Shown: positions 18,800 to 26,871 of the stretch, piece by piece | How the letters are laid out: every line of letters starts with the position of its first letter | Numbering within the stretch: the stretch's first letter is position 1 | NCBI GenBank assembly: GCA_017512495.1 | Contig: JAFWGF010000028.1 | Coordinates: 1-36,061 of the forward strand | Direction of reading: 5' to 3' | DNA from: Bacilli bacterium | Lineage (GTDB): Bacteria; Bacillota_I; Bacilli_A; RF39; UBA660 | Length of the DNA stretch: 36,061 bases | The notes under the pieces: generated by a model | What the model was told of the DNA's origin: nothing | Database searches by the model: none | Seen by the model: only the letters and a program-made list of their open reading frames with translations | Made by a program: the position numbers and the translations under genes

Positions 18800-21700
18800 C
18801 TTTGTCTCTAAACTCTTATAATATTCAAACGTATCTTCAGCTTGTTTTTTATTTTGACTAAGTAGTTTATCTCCCTCTTTATTTATATTTTTTAGAGATC
18901 TATATCTATCTTCTCCAGCCATAAATTCATTATACTTACTGAAGTCGGCATTACTATCTACTTTAAATTCATTGCTTTCAGGATTGAAATGGAATAATGG
19001 GAAATATCCTGATTCTGTAGCTTCTTTTTCTTCGTTAATACTATTTTTCATTCCTTTAATTATTCCTTGAGCAATACATGGTGCATAAGCAATTATAATA
19101 GATGGTCCATTATAAGCTTCTGCTTCTTTCATAACTTTAATAGCCTGCATTGCATTAGCTCCTAATGAAATAGTTCCTACATATACATGAGGATAAGATA
19201 AAGCCATCTTAGCTAAGTTCTTTTTAGCAGTTTCTTTTCCACTAGCAGTAAATTTAGCAACTGCTCCTGTTCTAGTAGATTTAGAAGCTTGTCCACCAGT
19301 ATTAGAATATACTTCAGTATCAAGAACTAAAATATTTACATTTTCTTTATTTGCTAGAACATGGTCTATTCCATTATAACCAATATCGTATGCCCAACCA
19401 TCTCCACCTATCATCCATACTGATTTAGGGGCAACAAAATCCTTTAATTCTAATAATCCATCTATCTTAGTTTCATCAATTACATCTAATAATGCATTAG
19501 CTGTATCTTCATTTATTTCATTACAATATGCTTTATAAATATCTTTTTCACTTTTCTTAACTTCACTCATATTATTCTTAATTAGAGTTACTATTTGATT
19601 TTTTAAGGCATTATCTGCAGTTCTCATACCAAATCCAAATTCAGCATTATCTTCAAATAGTGAATTAGCCCATGGTAATGAATATGGCATAGATGGAGTA
19701 CTAGCACCATAGATAGAAGAGCATCCTGTTGCATTAGCAATTATCATTCTATCTCCAAATAACTGTGTTAACAGCTTAATATAAGGTGTTTCTCCACAAC
19801 CTGCACAAGCTCCTGAAAATTCAAATTTAGGAGTTTTAAATTGACTACCTTTTACTGTATTAGTAGGCATTACATTTTTCTTTTCTTTTACTTCTTCAAA
19901 TAAATATTTATATTCTTCATCTCTCTTGTCAGCTAACAATTCTTCTTTCATTTTCATAACAAGAGCTTTAGCACCTTTCTTTCCTGGACATACATCTACG
20001 CATAAACTACATCCAGTACAGTCTGGTAAACTAACTCCTACTGTAAATTTAAGATTTTGATCTTTTATATTAGCATCTACTAAATGTCTAGCTACTGATT
20101 CTGGAGCATCTAATTGTTCTTTTTCATCTAATAAGAATGGTCTTATTACTCCATGAGGACATACTAAGCTACACATATTACAATTGATACAATTTTCTGA
20201 ATCATAACATGGAGCGACATCACTAGCATCTCTTTTATCTAATCTTGAAGTAGCTGCTTCAAATTCTCCATTAGGCATATTAATAAATGTACTTACTGGT
20301 AATGTATCACCTTCCATAGCATTAATAATATCAAACATACTTCTCTTAGTTGTTATTTCATTATCAAAGTCTACATATGGAATCTTAACAGGTATTAAAC
20401 AATTTAAAGAAGAATCTATTGCTTTAATATTTTTCTCTACTACATTACCACCTTTATTAGCAAACTTAGTAGTTAAATTCTCTTTAATCTTTTGAATAGC
20501 AAATTCAAAATCAACTATTTTACCTAGTTTAAAGATAACTGTTTCCATAATAGTACTAATCTTTCCTGGAAGTCCTGCATCACTAGCTATCTTATTAGCA
20601 TTCAAGATAAACATTTTTACATGTTTACTTTGTAAAATCTTCTTATCATAATTAGTCATAGAAGCTAATACTTCATCAGGATTCTTATTTGTATTTAAAA
20701 TAAATATACCATTATCAGCTATTTTATTTAACATTTTAATTCTTTTTAAATAACTATCTTTAGTACATACTACAATATTTGCTTTTTCTACATAGTAAGA
20801 ACTTGTAATTGGTTCCTTACCAAAACGTAAATTAGCTATTGTTACTCCACCACTCTTCTTAGAGTCATATTGGAAATAACCTTGAACAAAAGCATTTGTA
20901 TAAGTACCTGTAATCTTCATAATATCTTTAGATGCAGATACCATACCATCACTACCATACCCATAGATTAAGAATTCTACATTACCACTATTAGGTAACA
21001 TAAACTTCTCATCATATGGAACACTCAAATTAGTAATATCATCATTAATACCTACAGTAAAGTTATTATGAACATCTCTTGTATCTAAGAAATCAAATAC
21101 TCCCTTAATCATAGCTGGTGTTGTATTCTTAGAAGATAATCCATATCTACCACCATATACTCTAACACGCGCATCTGCTTCTTTTATTGTTTGAACCACA
21201 TCTAAATACAATGGTTCTCCAGCGCTACCAGCTTCTTTAGTACGATCTAATACAGCAATCTTTCTTACTGTTTTTGGTAATTCATTTAAGAAATATTTAG
21301 CACTAAATGGTCTATATAAATGTACTTCCATTAAACCTACTTTTTCATGTTTTTCTTTTACTAAATATTCTACTGTTTCACGTACGGTATCACATACTGA
21401 TCCCATCGCAACAATTATTTTAGTTGCTTCTGGACTACCATAATAATTAAACGGTTTATAATCTTTACCAGTTATTTTGTTAACTTCATTCATATATTTA
21501 GCTACAATATCTGGAATTTTATCATAATGACTATTTCTTACTTCTGTAGCTTGGAAGTAAATATCTTCGTTTTGAGCAGTACCTCTAATAGTTGGATGAC
21601 TAGGATTCATTGCTCTTTTACGGAATTCTAGTAATTTCTTTTCATCAAGTAACTTTCTTAATTTATCAGTATCAATTAATTCAACTTTTTGTAATTCATG

Positions 21701-22222
21701 GCTAGTTCTAAATCCATCAAAGAAATTTATAAAAGGTACACTTCCTTTGATAGCACTTAAATGAGCTACTCCAGTTAAATCCATTACTTGTTGGACTGAA
21801 GATGATGCTAACATAGCAAAACCAGTACTACGACAAGCATATACATCTTGATGATCTCCAAATATTGATAATGCATGAGTAGCTAAACTACGTGCAGCAA
21901 CATTTATTACACATGGTAATAACTCTCCTGCAATCTTATACATATTAGGAATCATTAATAATAATCCTTGCGAAGCAGTATAAGTTGTAGTAAGAGCTCC
22001 TGCTTGTAGTGATCCATGAACCATACCAGCAGCTCCTGCTTCAGACTCCATTTCTACTACTTTAACTGGTACTCCAAAATAATTTAATTTACCTTCACTA
22101 CTCCATTTATCAGTTAACTCTGCCATTGGACTAGCTGGTGTAATTGGGTATATTCCTGCTACTTCTGTAAAATTGTATGAGACATAAGCAGCAGCTTCAT
22201 TACCATCCATTATCTTCATCAT
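18785..22222 (-). CDS. nifJ: Pyruvate:ferredoxin (flavodoxin) oxidoreductase
   Basis: 1145 residues, the normal length for the one-chain enzyme. Splits pyruvate to acetyl-CoA and CO2 and reduces ferredoxin or flavodoxin, a central step in anaerobes. Domains in order: GIYPITPASPM near the start, ESEAGAAGMVHGSL, then two 4Fe-4S motifs CINCNMCSLVCP (about 675-690) and CTGCSLCVDVCP (about 730-745), CAGCGETPYIKLL, TPP-binding GGDGWAYDIGYNG (about 940) and NTGGQASKSTRTG. ATG 22222 is chosen over the upstream in-frame TTG at 22237 because GGAGG sits eight bases before it, and the product then starts MMKIMDGNEAA like other members. Single gene with a TATAAT upstream and a hairpin at its end. Confidence 0.97.
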   Translation of the reverse strand: MMKIMDGNEAAAYVSYNFTEVAGIYPITPASPMAELTDKWSSEGKLNYFGVPVKVVEMESEAGAAGMVHGSLQAGALTTTYTASQGLLLMIPNMYKIAGELLPCVINVAARSLATHALSIFGDHQDVYACRSTGFAMLASSSVQQVMDLTGVAHLSAIKGSVPFINFFDGFRTSHELQKVELIDTDKLRKLLDEKKLLEFRKRAMNPSHPTIRGTAQNEDIYFQATEVRNSHYDKIPDIVAKYMNEVNKITGKDYKPFNYYGSPEATKIIVAMGSVCDTVRETVEYLVKEKHEKVGLMEVHLYRPFSAKYFLNELPKTVRKIAVLDRTKEAGSAGEPLYLDVVQTIKEADARVRVYGGRYGLSSKNTTPAMIKGVFDFLDTRDVHNNFTVGINDDITNLSVPYDEKFMLPNSGNVEFLIYGYGSDGMVSASKDIMKITGTYTNAFVQGYFQYDSKKSGGVTIANLRFGKEPITSSYYVEKANIVVCTKDSYLKRIKMLNKIADNGIFILNTNKNPDEVLASMTNYDKKILQSKHVKMFILNANKIASDAGLPGKISTIMETVIFKLGKIVDFEFAIQKIKENLTTKFANKGGNVVEKNIKAIDSSLNCLIPVKIPYVDFDNEITTKRSMFDIINAMEGDTLPVSTFINMPNGEFEAATSRLDKRDASDVAPCYDSENCINCNMCSLVCPHGVIRPFLLDEKEQLDAPESVARHLVDANIKDQNLKFTVGVSLPDCTGCSLCVDVCPGKKGAKALVMKMKEELLADKRDEEYKYLFEEVKEKKNVMPTNTVKGSQFKTPKFEFSGACAGCGETPYIKLLTQLFGDRMIIANATGCSSIYGASTPSMPYSLPWANSLFEDNAEFGFGMRTADNALKNQIVTLIKNNMSEVKKSEKDIYKAYCNEINEDTANALLDVIDETKIDGLLELKDFVAPKSVWMIGGDGWAYDIGYNGIDHVLANKENVNILVLDTEVYSNTGGQASKSTRTGAVAKFTASGKETAKKNLAKMALSYPHVYVGTISLGANAMQAIKVMKEAEAYNGPSIIIAYAPCIAQGIIKGMKNSINEEKEATESGYFPLFHFNPESNEFKVDSNADFSKYNEFMAGEDRYRSLKNINKEGDKLLSQNKKQAEDTFEYYKSLETKEDVQ

Positions 22223-22245
22223 ATTTATAGCCTCCAATCATATTA

Positions 22246-22251
22246 ATTATA
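22246..22251 (-). promoter_or_regulatory. -10 box for nifJ
   Basis: TATAAT on the minus strand between the AAA+ gene stop and the GGAGG of nifJ; TTGTGA lies 19 bases upstream as a poor -35. No terminator is visible after the AAA+ gene, so read-through from the upstream operon may also feed nifJ. Confidence 0.5.
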
Positions 22252-22257
22252 ACACAA

Positions 22258-23847
22258 TTATTTTAAATTCTCACAAGAGATATCATCTTTTGTAATTGTA
22301 CGTAAAACATCTCTTCTTTTCTTATCTTTAACATTACTTGCATGTTTAACAATACTCTTCTCATAAACATTACGTACAAAACGAGCATTACCAAAGTTCT
22401 TAGTATCTTTATATTCTCTAATTATTTCACGAAGTCTAGTAATTGCTTCATCTTTAACAACAAATCCTGCTTTAGTCATCATACCTTCAAAGATCTTAAC
22501 TAATTCATCTTCGGTATAGTCGTCAAACTCTAAAGTATAACCAATACGAGAAACAATACCAGAGTTAGAATCTAAGAAGTCTTGCATTTCTTTAGTATAA
22601 CCAGCAAAAATTACTACTAAATTATCTCGATAATCTTCCATAGCTTTTATTAATGTCGCAATAGCTTCATCATTATAACTACTTTGATTACCTTTACTTG
22701 CTAAAGCATAAGCTTCATCTATAAATAACACTCCTCCTAGAGCTCTTTCTACTACACTCATAGTCTTAGGAGCAGTTTGTCCAACGTACTCTGCAACTAA
22801 ATCTTTAACAGACACTTCTATCAACTTATCTTGTTTAATATAGCCAAGATTATATAAAATATCAGAAACAATTCTAGCAACAGTTGTTTTACCTGTTCCA
22901 GGATTACCTAAAAATACCATATGTAAGTTAACACTCTTTAATTTTAAATCATCACTCTTTTTCATTAATTGCATATAATCAACTAATTCATGAAGAGTCT
23001 TCTTAATCTTCTCTAATCCTACTAATTCATTTAATTCAGCAAATATCTCATCAATAGTCTTTTCAGTTTCTAATTTAGGTATTTCTTTATTAAATAATAA
23101 TTCTCTACACAAAGTATCACGATAAGTAGGATAATCAAATTCAGTCTTAGGATAAGTCTCTGAAATATAGTCTAATATTTTAATAGTAAATTCTTCATCA
23201 AATTTATTGTTCTCATTCACAATACTTAATACTTCCTGATAAATATCTTGGACATCAGGATTAACTCCTTCAAGTAAGAATGGGAAGAATTTAGTTCTAA
23301 GGCTACTATTAAATTCAAAGAAATAATCTATCTCTTCTTTATTACCTTCTAAGATAATTAAATTTTTATTAATTAGATTCTCTTCAAGTAAATGAAAGAA
23401 TTTAGTTTGAAATTCATTATCTTTTAAATCAATTCCTTTAATATCTTTAAAAATAATTATCTTATTATCAACAAATATATTCTTAGTAGAGTCAATATCA
23501 CTTAAATCATAGAAAGATACTTCACTAGTCTTAGCACTATCTAAATATTTATATTTAGAAACAGCTCCTTTAATAATGTCTTCTATCTTATTAATAGTTT
23601 CTTTATTATCACTTTGAATTAATAAATGAAAGTTCAAGAATTTAGTTTCTTCTTTAGTATTATATTTACTCATATAAGCTATTACTTTATGTAATAATTC
23701 TTTAGAACTATCTTCTATTAATAGTTTATCAATATCTTCTTCTACTAATTCTATTTCTTCTTCCTTGTCTAAAGCTTCTAATCTAGCTTTCCCCTCTTCT
23801 TCTCCAAAGAAATCTTTATATAATTCTCCTAAGTGTTCTTCGTACAT
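22258..23847 (-). CDS. CbbX/SpoVK-type AAA+ ATPase with a degenerate N-terminal AAA+ module
   Basis: 529 residues. The C-terminal module (about 265-529) is a clear CbbX/SpoVK/EccA-type AAA+: Walker A GNPGTGKT at 314-321, Walker B VLFIDEAYAL at 373-382, IFAGYTKEMQDFLDSN, the SRIGYTLEFDDYT arginine region and a helical lid. Residues about 70-250 seem to follow the same order without a P-loop: IIIFKDIKGID in a Walker B-like place, LIILEGNKEEIDYFFEFNSSL parallel to the IFAGYTKE strand, and a lid-like helix set, so it looks like a dead first module. Such proteins remodel or unfold partner complexes. Last gene of the five-gene operon; 41 bases after telA, with GAGGTGAT before its ATG. Confidence 0.85.
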   Translation of the reverse strand: MYEEHLGELYKDFFGEEEGKARLEALDKEEEIELVEEDIDKLLIEDSSKELLHKVIAYMSKYNTKEETKFLNFHLLIQSDNKETINKIEDIIKGAVSKYKYLDSAKTSEVSFYDLSDIDSTKNIFVDNKIIIFKDIKGIDLKDNEFQTKFFHLLEENLINKNLIILEGNKEEIDYFFEFNSSLRTKFFPFLLEGVNPDVQDIYQEVLSIVNENNKFDEEFTIKILDYISETYPKTEFDYPTYRDTLCRELLFNKEIPKLETEKTIDEIFAELNELVGLEKIKKTLHELVDYMQLMKKSDDLKLKSVNLHMVFLGNPGTGKTTVARIVSDILYNLGYIKQDKLIEVSVKDLVAEYVGQTAPKTMSVVERALGGVLFIDEAYALASKGNQSSYNDEAIATLIKAMEDYRDNLVVIFAGYTKEMQDFLDSNSGIVSRIGYTLEFDDYTEDELVKIFEGMMTKAGFVVKDEAITRLREIIREYKDTKNFGNARFVRNVYEKSIVKHASNVKDKKRRDVLRTITKDDISCENLK

Positions 23848-23866
23848 AACATCACCTCTAAAATAA

Positions 23867-23885
23867 GCCGACGAATATCGGCGGC
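23867..23885 (-). other. GC-rich hairpin between telA and the AAA+ gene
   Basis: GCCG(A)CGA-ATA-TCG(G)CGGC: seven pairs with one mismatch around a three-base loop, strongly GC-rich in an AT-rich surrounding. It lies between the telA stop and the ribosome site of the next gene and is followed by TTATTTTA on the minus strand. It could lower expression of the last gene or be an mRNA processing point. Confidence 0.5.
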
Positions 23886-23888
23886 CTA

Positions 23889-25037
23889 TTATTTTTCTAT
23901 TTTAATTTCTAACATTTTTTTCTTTAATTCTTTTTCAATTTCTTGTAATTCAACTTCAGCCTCTTGTCTCTTAACACGACCTTCTTCGTGAATCTTAATT
24001 ACAGAATCTAAAGTTTCAATAATGTCAGCGTTAGTCTTCTTAAGTGTTTCAATATCAATAATAGCTCTTTCGCTCTCTTTAGCGATATCAATTGAACCTT
24101 GTTTTAATGTCTCGCTATTCTTCTTTAACATTTCGTTAGTTAAATTAGATACAGCTTGTTGGTTCTTTAAAGCATTCTTAGCATTAGTAATACCTAAAGC
24201 TAATACCATTTGATTCTTCCATAATGGAATTGTATTAGTAATAGAACTTTGAATCTTTTCTACTAATTCAGCCTCATTATTTTGAAGTAATCTAATTTGT
24301 GGAGCCATTTGAATTGAAATAACTCTAGTAGTTTTTAAATCATATAATTTCTTCTCAAAACGATTGATAGTGTTCTCCATATCTTGTACTTTTTGAGCAT
24401 CCATTTGTTCTCCAGTCTCTTGTGCCTTCTTTTGTAATTCTGGTAGAACTTCTTCTTTTAATTGTTTTAATTTTCTATCTCCAGCAATAATATATAGCGA
24501 TATTTCTTTAAAGTAATCTAAGTTCTTTTCATACATAGTATCAAAGATAGCTATGTCTTTTAACATTTGAATCTTATCTTTTTCTAAACCTTTTTCAATA
24601 CTATCAATATTCTTTTCAATCTTACTATATTTAGCAATAATCTTTTCTAATTCTTTTTTAGCATTATAGAATACTTTTTCTAATCCTTTAGGATCTTTAT
24701 TAACTGCTCCATCAAAAGCTTTTATTTCAGCTACTAATTGAGCAAGTAATTCTCCTGCTTCTCCAGTATTCTTAGTTTTAACATCTTCAAGAACTTCATC
24801 AGAAAATTCTGATATTTTAGCTTGTGATGCTGAACCAAATTGAAGTACTTGAGTAGCATCAAATACATCAATCTTTTCTACAAATTCATCAATTGCTTTC
24901 TTTTCTTTATCAGTAAGTAAATCATAGTTTAAAGATTCTTCAACTTTCTCCTCAGTTACCTTATCTTCACTAGTTACTAAACTTTCAACCTCTTTTTCTA
25001 CTTTTGAGCTTTCTAATTTTAACTCTAAACCTTCCAT
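23889..25037 (-). CDS. telA: TelA / toxic anion resistance family protein
   Basis: 382 residues, the usual family length. TelA/YaaN proteins are linked to resistance to tellurite and cell-envelope stress; the molecular action is not established. No membrane segment or signal; nearly all helix and coiled coil. Family features seen: YDLLTDKEKKAIDEFVEKID, FGSASQAKISEFSDEVL, the central FDTMYEKNLDYFKEISLYIIAG, IQMAPQIRLLQNNEAELVEKIQ, IPLWKNQMVLALG and the C-terminal ALKNQQAVSNLTNEML. Its ATG overlaps the stop of the solute-binding gene by one base (TAATG), so translation is coupled. XpaC lies two genes upstream; xpaC-telA neighbours are common in Firmicutes. Confidence 0.9.
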   Translation of the reverse strand: MEGLELKLESSKVEKEVESLVTSEDKVTEEKVEESLNYDLLTDKEKKAIDEFVEKIDVFDATQVLQFGSASQAKISEFSDEVLEDVKTKNTGEAGELLAQLVAEIKAFDGAVNKDPKGLEKVFYNAKKELEKIIAKYSKIEKNIDSIEKGLEKDKIQMLKDIAIFDTMYEKNLDYFKEISLYIIAGDRKLKQLKEEVLPELQKKAQETGEQMDAQKVQDMENTINRFEKKLYDLKTTRVISIQMAPQIRLLQNNEAELVEKIQSSITNTIPLWKNQMVLALGITNAKNALKNQQAVSNLTNEMLKKNSETLKQGSIDIAKESERAIIDIETLKKTNADIIETLDSVIKIHEEGRVKRQEAEVELQEIEKELKKKMLEIKIEK

Positions 25038-26245
25038 TAATTACTACCTCCATTTTTTAAATAATCAATTAATTTATTATAAGTATCCATTTTCAAACTA
25101 GATACAGTACTTGTAATTGTTTGAGGAACTCCAATACCAATATTTGATACGTCATAGCTTCCTCCAGTAATACCTGTTCTAAATCCATATCTTTCCCAAG
25201 CTATTTGTTGAATCTCTTTATCATCGAATGCTTCAAATAATTTTTGTCCATTCTCGTTGAAGTAAGCAAAGCAATGTGAATTCCAACTAGTTGGTGATGG
25301 ATAAAGTATTCTAATCTCATCTTTTACTTGTTCAAAACCTTCTTTATTCTTATTAGCAAAATCAATAATACTCTTTTCATAGTCAACAATCATTTGTTTT
25401 CCACCCATACCAGTTTTTAAATATAAATCAAATAAATCTGCCGGAGTATTATTCATATAACCAGATTTAATATAAAATTGATTTAATTTAGGTAAATTGT
25501 TTTGAACATTTTCATCTAACACTTGTCCTTCACTTAAGATAGCTAGTAATAAACCATAATAAGTGGCACCCGGACTAGATGTTACTGGGTCAGTAGAAGC
25601 AATATTTATTTTTCCATATAATTCAGGAAGTCCTACATCAGCCCAACTCTTACCTTCTAAGATATAATTCATTAGCTTATTCATATCGCTAATATAATAA
25701 ACTCCTTCTTTTTCTGTAACTATACCTTCATTAATTAAAACTTCTACTACTCTTTTCCAACTATATATAACAATTGGAGTATTAAGTGTTAAACTTCCTC
25801 CTTTAACACTATAACGATCTGCTTCTCCAAGTTCTTTATTAGGAGGTAATTTATAATAATCATAAAATCTTTGATCAGAAGTAAATAATGCATCATAAGG
25901 AGTTACATCACTAGAATGAATATTATAACTTGTATCTCCATTAGCTATCTTTTCAGCAATACTAGCATTGCCTTCACCTATTTGTTCACGGATTAATGGC
26001 CATAAAACTGTCTTACCATTACTCCAGTTATCAAAAACAACATTTAGTTTATATTTCTTTCTTAAAATTTTTTGAACATCTTCATCAGCTAAAAAATCTT
26101 CTTTTCCACCACCAGTTGCGACATAAACAGTAGTAAGACCCCTAGTATTATTACCATCACCTGAACCAGTAAATACTTTTAGACCAATAATAGCTAATAC
26201 TAAGACAACAAATATACTAATTCCAATAATTTGTTTTTTATTCAT
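25037..26245 (-). CDS. Membrane-anchored solute-binding protein of the ModA/sulfate-binding type
   Basis: 402 residues. One N-terminal helix (about 5-22), no lipobox Cys, so probably a signal anchor with the rest outside. The remainder reads as a type II periplasmic-binding fold: TTVYVATGG opening strand, TPYDALFTSD, SLTLNTPIVIYSW hinge strand, NIASTDPVTSSPGATYYGLL (the P-V-T-S-x-x-G patch at 220-226 is typical of sulfate/molybdate binders), KQMIVDYEKSI, and a WERYGFRTG ending. No ABC permease or ATPase gene is nearby, so it may sense or present a ligand rather than import it. AAAGGAGGAAG precedes ATG 26245, which overlaps the end of the XpaC gene by eight bases. The ligand is unknown. Confidence 0.75.
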   Translation of the reverse strand: MNKKQIIGISIFVVLVLAIIGLKVFTGSGDGNNTRGLTTVYVATGGGKEDFLADEDVQKILRKKYKLNVVFDNWSNGKTVLWPLIREQIGEGNASIAEKIANGDTSYNIHSSDVTPYDALFTSDQRFYDYYKLPPNKELGEADRYSVKGGSLTLNTPIVIYSWKRVVEVLINEGIVTEKEGVYYISDMNKLMNYILEGKSWADVGLPELYGKINIASTDPVTSSPGATYYGLLLAILSEGQVLDENVQNNLPKLNQFYIKSGYMNNTPADLFDLYLKTGMGGKQMIVDYEKSIIDFANKNKEGFEQVKDEIRILYPSPTSWNSHCFAYFNENGQKLFEAFDDKEIQQIAWERYGFRTGITGGSYDVSNIGIGVPQTITSTVSSLKMDTYNKLIDYLKNGGSN

Positions 26246-26861
26246 CTTTTACTTCCTCCTTTTCAGAATGTAATTCATCATTATAACCATCTGCTTTTAA
26301 TAACGAATTAAATACTTTCATTTCAGCATCCATATCAACTATATCTTTTTTATATAAATTATCTAAGATTTTTTTATAAGCTTTGTTAATTTCTCTAACC
26401 ATCTTATTAGTAGAAGCAAAGAACTTTTTACTTTCTGTTGAAGATAGCTTTTGATTTTCTATTTCATCATATCTATCTACTAATTTTACTGTGATTGGTA
26501 GATAGTAATCAAAGAAATTATCTGTTTGATCTATCTTCTTAGGATTTTTTGAAATAGTATCGATTATCTTAGTAACAGAATCATTTATTTCATTTAACTC
26601 TTTCTTTATTTCTTCATCTTCAATCATTGGAATCATATCAACTATATGTTTATTTTTCTTTTTAGCATCTTCTAACATATCATATAGACTTCTATTAGTT
26701 TCTTTTAAAGTCAATTTATAATCACCAAAAACCAATTCTCCAGCTCCAAAAGCAGCTGCACCAATTGCTAATGATGGTAAAAGTGGTGCTGATAAAACTA
26801 AATACGGTACTGCAAAGAATACTCCACCAATCGTTGCAGAAACAATCTCTCTATTCTTCAT
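26238..26861 (-). CDS. xpaC: XpaC family protein (5-bromo-4-chloroindolyl phosphate hydrolysis family)
   Basis: 207 residues from the chosen start. Two adjoining hydrophobic stretches (about 8-27 and 28-45: FFAVPYLVLSAPLL then LAIGAAAFGAGELVFG) are followed by a long helical cytosolic part with YDMLEDAKKKNKHI, MIEDEEIKKELNEI and FDYYLPITVKLVDRYDEIE. That set is characteristic of XpaC/YceG-like proteins that pair with TelA. The family name comes from a dye-hydrolysis phenotype; the real biochemical role is unclear. ATG 26861 is preferred over ATG 26906 because AGGTGAT lies just before it and the product then starts directly with the membrane region. It starts 11 bases after the stop of the vWA gene. 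Confidence 0.82.
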   Translation of the reverse strand: MKNREIVSATIGGVFFAVPYLVLSAPLLPSLAIGAAAFGAGELVFGDYKLTLKETNRSLYDMLEDAKKKNKHIVDMIPMIEDEEIKKELNEINDSVTKIIDTISKNPKKIDQTDNFFDYYLPITVKLVDRYDEIENQKLSSTESKKFFASTNKMVREINKAYKKILDNLYKKDIVDMDAEMKVFNSLLKADGYNDELHSEKEEVKDE

Positions 26862-26871
26862 ACAATCACCT

